A stretch of DNA of 64,000 nucleotides from Pterobdella sp. o SKG-2022 (taxonomy: Eukaryota; Annelida; Clitellata; Hirudinida; Piscicolidae): assembly GCA_964035795.1 (NCBI GenBank), contig OZ038321.1, positions 28,205,022-28,269,021 of the forward strand, given 5' to 3'. Shown one piece after another: positions 48,201 through 60,740 of this stretch; the stretch's first letter is position 1, and every line of letters begins with the position of its first letter. Made by a program: the position numbers and the translations under genes. The notes beneath the pieces were generated by a model. That model saw only the letters and a program-made list of their open reading frames with translations. It had not been told where the DNA came from and did not search any database.

Positions 48201-51200
48201 AATCAGGGTTTGAGTTGTGTCATGTGTGTTTGTTGTTGACCTCAGTTGTGTGTATGTGGTTCTTAACAGTTTAATGTGTTGTGTGCTTGAGGTTATTATT
48301 GGTGTTATGGTGGCATTGTTTTGAAACTATTGAGTTGGTGTCATTGTGTTTTTATAAGTTTTTTTAGTGTCATGATCGTTTGATTGTTCTGTAATCATAG
48401 TGGTTCAGATTTCAACAGTGTGTCAATGTTCAATATGGACCTTTTATGATTTTTTATAATTCCAAATATAAAAAAATTCATTCAAAAAAACAAGGATTTT
48501 TGTTTTTAATGATTTTGTTTATAATCTTATTGACATTCAAATCTATTCCCTATTTCAAATGCATCAAATACAAGCAACATAATGTTTGGAAACTTAGTCA
48601 TAAATTCCAAAATCACTAACTTTTCATTCTTAAATGTTAGCATAGAAACAAATGGTGATGATGTTTAATAGTACAGAAACTAGATGTAGAAGTAGAATAT
48701 AGGTCTGAGTACTTGTACTGTAGATTGTTGATATCAATGGTTGCACTCCTAATACATTTTTCTCTCTGAATTATCATATTCATATTGTGGTTTGTGGGGT
48801 TACTTAGTGATACAACTGGTAACATCTTGCTAGTTTTTATCACAAATGCTTCTTCAAATCTTAATGTATGTCTTCAAGTTTCACAATTTTCTCAAAAACT
48901 TTACAAAAGTGAGAAATAACATTAGGAATGAACTGCCATAACATTGGTTTCATTTAAATATGAATATTTAGCGTTTTCTACACACACACACACACACACG
49001 TGCACGCAAACAGTATTTAATATTTTGCATAATCATGAAGCATGAGCATTTCTCAATCTAGAATCTCAGGCACGTGCATATTTCATAGCTGGCACTCTTA
49101 TTTTGATGGTCTGTAACTGCTTTTTGCGTTTTTTTTTCACATATTTTCAAGGCCACTTGCACCTTCCTCACAAACTGCTTCATAATTTTGAATTGCATAT
49201 TTCCAATGGAGTAACTGAGGCACAATGTACCTGGGCTAGAGTGCTGACAATAAAAAATTCCAGAAAATTTCATAACTAAAAAAAATTTTTTTCACATGTA
49301 TATTTTTTCTGATCGTTAACCACTGAATCATTTCAAACTCAATTATTTCTCAGCAACTGCCTCATTATTTGGTCCGTTTGCTTTCCCATCCATGTCTGTT
49401 GCATTGTTTATATATACCATGTAATCTGGCTTCTGTTTTTAATTTATAACTGAACATTGCTTTAAATGCATTTACCCACCATTTGTTATCTGTAGTATCA
49501 CTGTTAATGTACTGTGGTATTTATAAGGTGCTTTTCCTTATAGATCAAAGCACTTGTTACAAATTTAATGTAGTGAAAACACTGTGGAACTGGTACAAAT
49601 TGTCAGCCCATGAAATCAAACCCAGTAACTTTAAATAATAAGTCTTATGCTTTACTTCTGAGCTACGTGGGCCAGTTATATGGTATATTTTTATATAGGG
49701 TTTCAACCAAAACCCTAATGTTTAATAGTTATAGGATTTTACAATAGCTAAAATCAAACATGTATATTTAGGAACACAAATAAAATTTAGTGAAATACAA
49801 AGATTTTCGTTAACTAAATAACATTTTCAAGTATATCTTCAAGTTATAGTAAGCCAAAACTATATAATATTTAATTTTGGGAAACATTCAAATAATGTTA
49901 ACTAGCATTTTTTCACTTTAAATAATATATTTTACTAAATAATTAAAACCAAAAACTCCAGTTATAAGATGAACTTAGAAAAAAATTCTTCAAACAATAA
50001 ATCTATGTAAATAACTGTTTCAATTTGTAACCTCATTGCACTGCCACACACACCAAAGGGATGCCAAGATCATCACAGACCCTCAGACAGGCAGGTCCAA
50101 AGGCTTTGGATTTGTCTGCTTTGTTCGCAAAGAAGTTTGTACCCATCTTGTGTTTTGTATCTTTGATTGATGTAGTTCTCATTATTTTTCATTCATATAA
50201 TCATACAAGCATGATCTATCTTTAAGTTGCTTCCAGCAATTATGCATCAAATAAAAACTAGATTTTTATTCTACATTAAAACTATACTTCAGTACTCTAA
50301 AAATTTATTATAATGTCTTTATTCTCGTTAATTCTTCACATCAAATCAATCAAATCTTTTTTACATCACTTACATTCACAAGCATGTTATCCACACATGG
50401 CACCACAACCCTCAAGGATGCAGAGATGGCCATAACAGGTATGAATGGCACGTGGCTGGGAGGCAGGACCATCCGCACCAACTGGGCCACAGGAAAAGGA
50501 GTCAATGGCAGCAATCGACAGAGTATGTTCTCTGTGATGATGATGACGTTTTGTGTCTGTGTGTTCATGTTTTCAGTTATGTTTATATATATTTTTTATC
50601 TTCAAGATGAGTCAAGTTTCAGATTAATTTATTGATTTAAAAAAAGCTTAAATGTTTAACAAATTCAACCTTATCATAAATCATTGGTAAAGTTATCGAG
50701 AATGTTTCACATAAAGATGAATATCTATGATTTAAAAAATTTCTCAATAACGTTATTGATGGTTTATGATGAGTTTAATAACAAATGTATCTGAAATTTG
50801 CCTCGTTTTGAAGATTAAAAAATCGAGAGATATTTTGAATGATACATGACATGTGTTTAAAAAAATTTACATGGCCTATATTTGAAATATTTCTTTTTAC
50901 TTCAGGCACCATTTCATTCATTCACTCCACATTAATACAAAGTGCATTAAAGTATCATACTATAAAGGATTCAACTCAATGGTTCAAATCATATAAGTAA
51001 TGCTTTTTATCACACTAATAATAACTCAAAACTCTCTTAACAACCTCATAGACCACTACAAGGAGTTGAACTACAACGATGTGCAGAACCAGTCAGGTCC
51101 CAACAACACCACAGTCTACTGCGGGGGGATCTCCAATGACACCACAGGTCCGCATGCTCTGTGCTTGTTGTCAGTGTGTTTATCTCTTTATTTGTTGCTT

Positions 51201-52508
51201 GTTGTTCTTATTGAGAGTATTGAGGGATGATAGTAGTTATTCTTTTTGTTTGGAAATTATTAATTATCCACCATTTAATTTTTCACAAAATCTTTACCAA
51301 TAATTGAATCTATAGGATTCCATATCTTTATTCATTTGATATTGAATTAATCCATCCACAAATTGCATTTATATAGCCTCATCCACCACCTCCACACAGA
51401 GACAATGATCAGAGACGCATTCCAATCCTACGGAGAGATAATCGAGGTGAGAGTGTTCAAGGAGAAGGGCTACTCCTTTGTGAGGTATGTGAGCAAGGAG
51501 GCAGCAGTGCGAGCCATTTGTGGGGTGCATGGCACTGAGATCAATGGTAGTGTGGTCAAGTGCTCTTGGGGCAAGGAACAGTCAGAGTTGCAACAACAAA
51601 TCGCCAACTCTCAACAACTCAAAAACGCTTCTTTTGCTGCTGCTGCAGTGGCCTCTGTGTCAGGACAGGCTGGTGTTAGTGCTCTCTTCTTTGTTCCTGT
51701 GTGTGTTGTGTTTGCTTGTGTAGAGAGGCAGACAATACTAATTTGAGTAGCTTAGTATCATGGTCTCTGAATTCTTTGTGCTGAACACATTAATAAAGTT
51801 TACCTCCGTTATCAAGCGATCGATTTTGTTAATATTGTAATAATTAGAGTCTAATATGATAGAAGAGAAAAATTCACGTTTCAAATCATCAACTTATCAA
51901 TATTGATGTCATCATCAAGTAACTATCATCACTAACTCAGTTCTCAGATGATGGTGTTTAGCAAATACCACAAAGCTTAGTTCACAAACAATTCAATCTC
52001 ACTATTGATATTAAACATCCCATCATCTTGACAGCAGCAGCAACAGAACTTTTTTTCACCTTCTTCCCTTCCTGGCTTCTGGGCAGGCTACCAGACTGGC
52101 TTCCCCAACACCTACATACCTCCCTTCAACATGCAGAGTTTTGCAGGGTATGTCACATCAATTGTACATCTCCTGTCTAGCTTCTCTATCGTTATGTATT
52201 GAGATTGTTGTACCGTTACATTTCTTGTCAGTTTGTTCTATTATCATTATCAGGGTTTTCACACAATTTCAGTTCATGTACTGTTAACATGCGGTATCCC
52301 CAACAGAAGCAGTGGTTTTGCGGGTGGAGGCAGCTCCACGTGGAGCACAGGAGGGAGCCAGGCTGCATACAACGGCACATCAAACGGCCTTCCCCAGCCC
52401 TCCTCACCTTCACAAAACTCTTTCTCAAGTAGTCTGATGGGCCACCAGGGACTGGGTGCTTCACTGGGTCAGTTGGGGCAGTTGAGTAGTCAGTCGTTTG
52501 GGAAGTAG
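45229..52508 (+). CDS. TIA1: TIA1/TIAR-type RNA-binding protein, three RRMs
   Basis: Binds U-rich RNA downstream of 5' splice sites and in 3' UTRs; promotes U1 recruitment and stress-granule assembly. Exons: 45229-45262 (MFNGDASTRTL); about 45491-45585 (YVGNLDSRVSEELL, RNP2 of RRM1); about 45775-45869 (EIYAFIEYSTNSEAA); about 46255-46311 (DLKVNWATQPGSG); about 48065-48152 (HSHIFVGDLTPDIEVSQL, RRM2); about 50060-50130 (AKIITDPQTGRSKGFGFVCF); about 50418-50521 (MAITGMNGTWLGGRTIRTNW); about 51053-51147 (TTVYCGGISNDTT, RRM3); about 51400-51675 (FKEKGYSFVRYV, VVKCSWGKE); about 52034-52148 (Gln-rich, FWAGYQTGFP); about 52304-52508. TIA1 and TIAL1 cannot be told apart here. Introns 4 and 5 are nearly 2 kb each, long for this window. 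Confidence 0.93.
48159..48174 (+). repeat. Run of 16 G next to a TIA1 5' splice site
   Basis: Begins 7 bases into the intron, directly after the donor GTGAGTG. Intronic G-runs are known to bind hnRNP H/F and to affect splice-site choice. A slippage-prone homopolymer, so its length may be a sequencing estimate. Confidence 0.9.
48980..49000. repeat. (CA)n microsatellite in TIA1 intron
   Basis: About ten CA units followed by cgtgcacg. Confidence 0.9.
49503..49674 (-). mobile_element. tRNA-derived SINE, copy 3 (antisense, diverged)
   Basis: Reverse complement of the SINE at 55668: head gtagctcagaagtaaagc, body agttccacagtg, then gtgctttgatctataagg and tataaatacc. The most decayed of the three copies. 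In a TIA1 intron, opposite to its transcription. Confidence 0.85.
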
Positions 52509-55400
52509 TTGGGTCCTCGTATTCGCCATCATTTCTCTTCATTCAGTTTTCATTGTTATCTACTAACCTCACTAAGTATGTACATACAAGACGTCAGCAC
52601 TGTGTTGTTGGTGCTTCAATGTGGAATTATGAAAGCTTTATAGATTTGTTATATATTTAATGATTTGATGATTATATATGAATTTTTGAAGACGCGTCAC
52701 ATCGTGGCATACACCTTAAGCAAACCAAATTGATAGCGCGTTTGTATCGTGTAGAATGACACACGACCTACATAGATTATATATCATTGCCCTCATCTTC
52801 GACTTTACGAGCGTTTTTGGTAGTTTTTTTTTTTGCGAATTTTCAATTTTTCTTTGTGTCATGTGAACATTATTCGAAAATTGATTTTATCTATTTTACT
52901 ACATTTTATATATTTTAAGTATTTTATAACGTTATATTTTCCATTTATTAATTCGCTTGCATTCATTTATTCAATTTCCTCATGCAATCTTCCAAATACA
53001 TTGAACTATTTTGTAACCGAGTAATTTGGAATTTTTAACATCAGTTTTCATTGGAACTCATTTCATCTACTTTTTTTTGGCTTAGTTTACATAAATAACC
53101 TTGAAAGATTTTCTTTTTCACATGAAATAACATTGATAAGTATCTCACTTTTACGTGTGTTCCGATGATATTTCTCATCATTATGCTTCGTTTGTTCGCT
53201 TTTCAAAACGTATTTACCTTTTGCATACTTTTGATTCGTCGATGACGATATATATATTGAAATATGTAAATGTTTTTTGGCATAATTACAACTCAAACGA
53301 CCATACGAAGTCTTGTACTATGAAATTGCAATTATATTTTTGTAGGCAGGTTACAGGTTGATTATGTTGTTAGCACTGTTGTTTTTCGTTGTTTCATTAT
53401 TTTATTTAGCTCAAATTATTTCGTCTCTTGCTTCAATATTCACTTAGTATGTCGGCATTTTGATAAACGATAATTTTTTTGATTTTGGTACTTAGGCCTG
53501 TTTATAATATATTTATTTATTCTTGAAGTATATATGTCCACATCAAAATATGTACATAATTAAAATTATTTTAATCTTGTACTCTTAAACAATTACAATT
53601 TTCGCTATTCACTTATCTTGGTACGAACATTTCTATATATATATCCCAGAAATCTTTTTATTGCATTACTTTTTCTTAGTTAATGTCTGTTTTAAAATAT
53701 TTTCATGAGGACCCATTCTTTAATGTAAAACATTTTATAGTTTTATATGTCTATCTTGAAGATATTTTTTAATATTCGTAGTATGCTTAGCGTGCATTGT
53801 CTTTTAGTTCGAATCTATTATTTTGAAAAAGAAGATTTCAATTGTCGTTGCACGAATCTTCGAATGTTGTAAAACAACATATCAGACGCATTAGAAACTG
53901 AAAATTTTCTATCACAACTAGTTGAGTCTTTCATTATTGTTCCAGTTTCAATGAATTTCTAATATAAGAATTTCGAGAAAATAGATTTCATACAGGTTTA
54001 TTTAAATTTATTAAGTTTCATTTTGCACATCTTCATCGAATATCCTCATCAGACATGATATTTCCTTCATTATAGTCACATTCAACAATCTGTCATGTTT
54101 CCCATGAGTATTTAATATAAAAATTTTTTTTAGAGAACATCAAATGCCGGTGAGGTCCAACGACCCTTCTTTTAAGGGAGGTGTCATGACATGAAGGATA
54201 AAACTGTTCGTGCAACAAGATCATGTCCCAAGTTTTTCTTGGGACGACTTTAAGTTGCCTAAAAAAAAGCTTCATGCGTTATTGTGTTTAATGAATTTTT
54301 TTGTTTTCGTATATTCTTAGAACCATTTTTGAGAATGGCGAACAAAAAATGCTTAAAATTTTAGTTTTATGAAAATATATAGGACAGTAATCTAAACCAC
54401 CACCACGCATATTTTTTCTTGATTAAGACAAAAATTATTCAAGTCAAACGTTCGACTGAATATAACTATTTTGGCGTTAGTTTTATATTTATTTAAACTA
54501 ATGAATACAAAAAGTTGTGCTGAGAGAAATCCAAACTTCGATGTTCCTTTAAGTTCATGAGAATTGTGTAGGCGTCCAAGTTTGAATTAAAAGCTTCTAA
54601 AGAGTCACGCACGTACAAAAACATGAACACGTTTCACGTAAAAAAACTTCATTACACAAAACATTGTTAAAAAAACAACCATCAACTTTATGGAATCATA
54701 GCTCAATCCGCCAAATTTTAGCTCAACTCAGAGCTAGTAAATCTTAACATATCTGAATTAAATTGCACGTCTGTTGCATTTTTTTTCTATATCTTATGTT
54801 TTTACCAATTTATGATTTATTCTACCTTTTTATGTCAAAAAATTCATCACCCACTAGGGTTCTCGAAAGTCTGACCCTGTGAGAGCAACGGAATTAATTG
54901 AAAAGTAGAGAGTCTTAGTGATGAAAAAAAACCTATTAAAGTTTAAGGCTTTTGGGGTGGGTGGAAGAAAACGATTGACGTATTTTTCAACTACAACAGA
55001 GTAGAAGGATTCTGAGAAGCACCCACCCACGATAAGAGTGCTTGGGGTAAAAAAAAACAGCTTCATATAAAAAATACTTAAAACCAATTTATAACATCAT
55101 TTAGAAAGTTATTTTATTAATAAAATGTAAATATCAAAAAAAAATGAAATTAAAAATTACTTTGAACACAAAATTCATTTTGCATAATTTTTAAAGCATC
55201 TATGTAAAAAGTTAAGCCGCGTAATTTAAATGTTGCGATGTTCTCCAAGTCTGAATATAAACGATTTAACGAAATAAAGTGTAAGTTTATTCTTATTTTT
55301 TTAGATATTAAAATGTTTAAAAAGTAATCTTGGCTTGAAAAAGTTTTGATTTTTAAGACGTTTTTTAAGTTCTTGTACAGCAAATTCAAAATAACGTTTG
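52509..55400. other. TIA1 3' UTR and intergenic sequence before HMMR
   Basis: No gene confirmed. It should hold the TIA1 3' UTR and the first HMMR exon. A weak antisense exon candidate at about 55050-54950 follows a pyrimidine-rich acceptor (ttttttttaccccaag) and reads TLIVGGCFSESFYSVVVEKY, loosely like the VGGF-S-ES segment of HSP70/HSPA12 ATPases. A cluster of small palindromes lies at 54165-54245. Confidence 0.3.
54225..54245. repeat. Perfect 8-bp hairpin with T5 loop
   Basis: gtcccaag-ttttt-cttgggac. Two smaller palindromes (cccttcttttaaggg near 54167 and tgtcatgaca near 54182) precede it within 80 bp. Confidence 0.8.
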
Positions 55401-55401
55401 C

Positions 55402-58400
55402 AGCTTCTGTTCCTCCGGTTGGCTCTTACAACCCCAAAGCTACAAACAGAGTTGCATCAGCCATTTTAACAAGTGTGGATGAGAGGTTCAAAAACAGCAA
55501 AGGTTTCTTCAAATTAACATTCATTTTGCAAAAATAAGAAATATGTCAAAAAATCATAGCTGCGCAAATTATAATTTCATTTTAATAAAGAAAATTCATT
55601 TAATGTTATTTTTTAAGAATTTAAGTTTATGTGGGTCAAAATGAACTCCAAAAAGTGTTTTTGTTTGTCGGCCCCTATAGCTCAATGGTTGAGCATTAGA
55701 CTAATTATCTAAAGTTACCGCGTTCAATCCCGCGTGGGCCGACAATTAGCACCTGTTCCACAGTGTGTTTTCGTTACATTAAATTTGTAGCAAGCGCTTT
55801 GATCTATAAGGAAAAGCGCTTTATAAATACCGCATTACATTACATTTGTTTGAATATTTAAAAATTTTTTTATTTGAAACAGTTCATGCCATCAATGTTT
55901 ATTTGAATATCATAAAAACTTCCACCACAACATCAATTAACCATTCTTTGACCTTATAAGTATTATAATTGTAATCTGTTGGACATTCACCCCTCACTTC
56001 ATATTAATAACTTCAAAGAATGCTATACAATTTCCAATCTTTTCCATACCACCAACTTTTCTTCATCATAGATCACCTTTCACTAAACCACCAACCTAAA
56101 TTTTTATCAACAGCTCTGTCTTCATTTCATAAATCACTCAAGGAAAATCTTCCACTCTACTTTCATCATAAGCATTTATTATCTACAATGGCCATTGATT
56201 CATCTCACTTACTCCTCTTTCTCCTACAGAATATGCACCACCAGTGGGGTCATACAACCCAAAATGCCCAGTGAAGGTGGTTGCACCAATCATCACACCA
56301 ACCAAGAAAAAGTCTTTGACTCCATCATTCAGTGCACAGTCCATTGCTTGCCCTAAGGTTCAAATTGTGTAATATTTATATCTTTGGATTACATAGTGTT
56401 TTCATGTTTTGGTGGATGGGGGAAGGATAGAAGTCTAGATGATTAAGTGGGGTCCTTTTAATTCTGTTTCATGTTGAATATAATGTGATGGGGCCAGATC
56501 TATGAAATATTAGGGTCATTATTCCGAGTTCAAATCAAATATAAGTTTTACCACCAAATGTCATGTGTTTTGAGTCTCAACTTCAATGTGAAATTTGAAC
56601 ATAGTTAACTGTTATTTTTGAGCATCATACTTTCATTTGATATCAGTAGTATTGAAAATTAACAGATTGATGATGCCAAGGTTTTCAAAGTATCGAGGGA
56701 TGTCTCTAAAAATAAAAAAGCTCAGTGCCAAGTTAGTTACTGTTTTTGTTTTGAACTTCTATTTAACTTTATAATAATTTAAAAATAGTTTTTATGCATA
56801 ATTATTTTTAATTATTTTAAATACCATTATAGATTGAGTGTATAAAATAATATTAAATTATAATAATGATAATTGAAATTATAATGAAGTTCAAATAAGT
56901 GATAATTAAATTTTGACAAATGGGATGGATATTCTGCATTTGGCAGGTTCCAAACATGGATCAGGAATTGGTGGAGTTGAAAAAGAATATTCAAAAAGAA
57001 GCGGATGAGAAAAGTAAAAAATTGGAGAGAGAACTTGAAGCAAAAATAATTGAATTGAAGAAGATAAATGAGGGGAAGATGGTGGAGTTTGAGACGAAGA
57101 TGAAGCTTTTGAAGGAAAAATATGAAAACAGAGTTTCAAAACTTAATGCAAAGTTCAAAGAGATGGAAGAAAATTTGAATGTGCAAATAGGTGGGATGAA
57201 AGAAAAAGAAGCTGGTCTGAAGAAGGAAATATCAGTGTTGGTGGAAGAAAAAGAAGGGGGTATGAAGGAGGTGGAAAGGTCGAAGGAAAGAGAAAAATGC
57301 ATGAATGAAGAAATCACTAAGTTAAAACATAACGAGAAAGTTAGCAATGATGAAATTAATAAGTTGAAAGAGAAAGAAGAAATATTGAAAAATAAAATAA
57401 CAGAGTTAACTGATGCCAAAAATAATGAAGTGGAGAAACATAGAGAGAGCCACAGGAAGGGAATAGAGGAACAAATAAAAGCAAGAGAAGCTGCAATGGT
57501 GGAGCTGGAAGGTTTGAAAGAACAAAACAAAAAAGAAAGACAGGAAAATGAAGAAAACATGAGGTTTTTAAAAAAAGATTATGAAAAAAAAATTGAAGAA
57601 CTAAAGAAAGAGTTCAGTTTCCAAGTGAAGGAGTTGGTAGAGAAACATGGTTGTGAAATGGAGGAGTTGGAAGCAATGAAAGATTCCGAAATAAGAGAGT
57701 ATGGGAATAAATTGAGGGAGATTATTGTGGATTATGAAGACAATTTGAGAGAAAAGGAAGAGAATTATAAGAGAGAGAAGGAAGAAATGGCAAAGAAGAT
57801 TCAGCTGGAGTTTGCAATCAAGCATGAAGAGCTCCATCACATCACTTGTCAACTCACTCAACAGAGAGATCAGATGAACATGGAGTTGAGTAAAGTTAAA
57901 AACCAATTTGAAGAGGGTACAAAGGCTTTTGAAAATCAACTTGAAACAATGAAAAAAGATAGAGATGAAACTGTAGCTAAGTATGAAGAGTTCATAAGCA
58001 ATAATAATAAACAATATGAAGAAGAAAAAGAATTGCTAAATAAGAAGTTGGCAAAAGTTTTATCAGAGATGAAATCAGCAGAAGCAAAAGTAAAGGAGTT
58101 GGAAGAGAAGGTCAAAAGTATGAGTGCATCAGTACAAAAAGAAAGGGAAGATTTCAATGAAGAGAAAAAATATTATGAGGATGAGATTTCAGAGCTCAAA
58201 GAAAATGTCAGTCATTTTGAGTCCATTGTAAAGAAATTAAATGAGAATGTTGGTGAATTGAAAAATAAAAATCGAAGAGATGTTGAACAAATTAGAAACA
58301 AAATGAATGAAAAAGAAAAACACTTCAAACAAGAAATGGAGAGATTGGAAGAGAGGAAGAACAAAGAGTTGTTAGATCTTGAGGAGTATTACAATGTGGA

Positions 58401-60740
58401 AAAAGAGGTGATTTTCCAGAAAAACATTGAAATAGAGAGAGAAAGAAATAAAATAAAAGAAGAGTACAAACGTTTGGAGGTCAAATATGAAAAAGAAGTT
58501 GGTGCAGGAAAAGTTCTGGAGAGAAAAGTGAAGGATTTGCAGAAAAGGTACGAGGAGAAGGTGGAGTATGAGGGTGATTTGGTGAGGAGTTGTGAAGAGT
58601 ATCGGTTGGAGGTTGAAATGTGCCGAGAAAAGATTGAGCATTTTGAAGACATAGATGAGAAGCTTACAAAACAGCTGATCATTGAAGGGAAGTTAAGGAA
58701 TGAATTGAAAGAGGTTAATGAAAGTTACGAGAAGAAAAATAAAAAAGAAGAGGTTTTAAAACTTGAAATAGAAATGCTAAAAAATGAATCTCAATTACAA
58801 CTAGAAAATGAAAGCAGATTGAAGAGTGAGTTAGAAACTCTGAAGCAACAGAGCCACACTAAAACAGAATCAGAGCTGAAGTTGTCAAGAGAATTGCTGC
58901 AAAAAAAACTCAAATATGATAAAAATATAGAAGAGTTAGAATTAAAATTCAAAAGTGAGCTTGAAGACCTCAGAAAGGACAGACTCGCCAAACAAATGAT
59001 GCATAAGGAACTGCTAGATTTCAAAAGGTTTGTCTCTTGTATCATTCCTTTGTGCTTTGAAACCTCTCAAGTTTATGTCACTCTGCCTTTTTCAATTACT
59101 AATCAATACTTCCATGTAAATTAAAAATTGGTTTTCAATATTTAATTACCGCAGAGTTAAGTTACTCAATTTTAAAATCAAATGTATTTAAAATAAAATT
59201 GTGATTAAAAGCCACACATAAAATGATAGCACGATGGCAAGGAAGCAGAAGGAAATGACACTTCAGTTGGAGACAGCTCGACTGGAAACTAAAAAGTTGT
59301 CTTCTCATGTATCATCTTTCATTTAAAAGACCTCATTTTCAAAACATAATGTATTTAAAAGTTGTCATCTCTATATGACTTCATCATTCATCTAAAAGTT
59401 GTCATTTTATATAACATCATTTCTTCAACATAAAACACACCAAAGCACCACTAATACACACCCATCATTCCAACCAGTTGGAAAGACCTCTTTGATGACC
59501 TCTCAAGACAGATTGAGCCATTCAAGGTTGCTTTTCATATTTATTGAGAATAATGCACAACCTGTTTCCACTTCAGAAGTTGTCTTTATAATTGAAAAAT
59601 ATTTTGCATGAGTTATTGAGGTTGTTATAATGGTTCTCGAGTTATAAGTATTCCATTGAACTGGGTCAGCTTTGAATATTCCATTGAACTGGGTCAGTCC
59701 TGAATATTCCATTAAACTGGTCAGCTTTGATCATTCCATTAATCCATCACTATCTTCAAGTTTTGCATCATTTTGTGTAATATTATCATCATCATTTTGC
59801 GTCCGTTTCCATGCTAGCACTAATAGTCATCCCATATAATGGCAGGATCACCTGATGGAGTTTGAGAGGGAAAAGGAAGCTTTGTTGCATGCCAACAAGA
59901 ATGCCCATAAGGAGGTGCAACAACTCGCCAAGGAGTTCGGCAAGGTTGTCATTATAAATATTATTTTTATAGATGTTATTATTGTTATTTGTGTTGTAAG
60001 TTGATAGTTCAAGCAACCCTCACAACACAGGTGATAGGTCACCAGAACCACAAGCAGAAGATCAAGTACGTGTGCAAGTTGAAGGAGGAGATCTGTTTGC
60101 TCAAACAGGTAGTGTGGGCATGTCATCTTCTTGTTACTATATTATGAGAGCTTGTTTATTTTTAAATTTGACAGTTGAATAAATATTTGTTTTCATTTTA
60201 TTCATTGAATGAAATAGTAGAAGTCTAACTTACGTTTTTTATTCAAACCCTCTTGTTTATTTTGGATTATTTAAATAATATAGATTGAAAATTGAAATAA
60301 ATCTGTATTTTTATTAGGCTTTGTTCACAGCTAAGTTGGTTATAAATTTGAAATTTTATTCACGTTCAATAACCCACAGGAGGATAATTATATTAATAAT
60401 ATAATTAATTTTGCAGATTAATCTATTTCAATTATATTGAGTTTCTATATTGAAGGAGAACGAGAAGTTGAGGGCAAAAGACGCCTACAACAGGAGAAGG
60501 CTGGTTCAGAATGCCGAAAACAGACGCCAAACCATGTTCAACCCCCAAAATGCCTTCAGGCACGCCCAATTACAGGAAACGGAAGAAGATAACAAGGAAA
60601 ATGAGCAAAGACACGATAATTTCAGCATAACGTTCTATGGTGACTTCCCCGAGAAGATGAAGGGAGTGGAGGAGCCTGTGGTCACTGAGCCCTCCAAGAC
60701 TCCCTGTCGACAAAAAGCTTCCTACTTCGAAATTAACTGA
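55402..60740 (+). CDS. HMMR: Hyaluronan-mediated motility receptor (RHAMM), spindle coiled-coil protein; first exon not found
   Basis: Microtubule- and spindle-associated coiled-coil protein. Exons: 55402-55501 (VPPVGSYNPKATNR); about 56230-56357 (APPVGSYNPKCPV); about 56683-56728 (VFKVSRDVSKNKK); 56947-59027 (almost 700 residues of coiled coil); about 59234-59300 (ARKQKEMTLQLETARL); about 59479-59526 (WKDLFDDLSRQIEPFK); about 59846-59944 (LMEFEREKEALLHAN); about 60032-60108 (VIGHQNHKQKIKYVCKLKEE); about 60455-60740 (ENEKLRAKDAYNRRRLVQN to TGA). The HQNHKQKIKYV block matches the conserved C-terminal centrosome-targeting, hyaluronan-binding region of vertebrate HMMR. The PPVGSYNPK motif occurs twice, where the human N-terminus has one PSPGAYDVK. 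Start exon and Met were not located. Confidence 0.9.
55668..55844 (+). mobile_element. tRNA-Ile(AAT)-derived SINE, copy 2, with intact target duplication
   Basis: Flanked by perfect 8-bp duplications, tttgtttg, at 55660-55667 and 55845-55852. The head (55668-55742) still folds as a cloverleaf: tcggccc/gggccga acceptor, ttaga/tctaa anticodon stem with loop ctaatta (anticodon AAT), and cgcg/cgcg T stem. Then body gcacctgttccacagtgtg and tail gcgctttataaataccgcat plus (ATTAC)n. The youngest copy in the window. In an HMMR intron, sense. Confidence 0.93.
59649..59740. repeat. 28-bp minisatellite in HMMR intron
   Basis: Units at 59649-59676, 59677-59704 and 59705-59731 (27 bp) plus a partial fourth; consensus tattccattgaactgggtc then agctttgaa, with few mismatches. 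Confidence 0.9.

Noticed and set aside
55668..55742. A functional tRNA-Ile(AAT) gene
   Set aside because: It is followed by the shared SINE body and tail and bounded with them by one target duplication, so it is the SINE head. Function as a tRNA cannot be excluded but is unlikely.
56906..59045. Several minus-strand frames opposite HMMR
   Set aside because: Shadows of the plus-strand coiled-coil exon, rich in Ser/Phe/Leu as expected for the complement of Glu/Lys codons.
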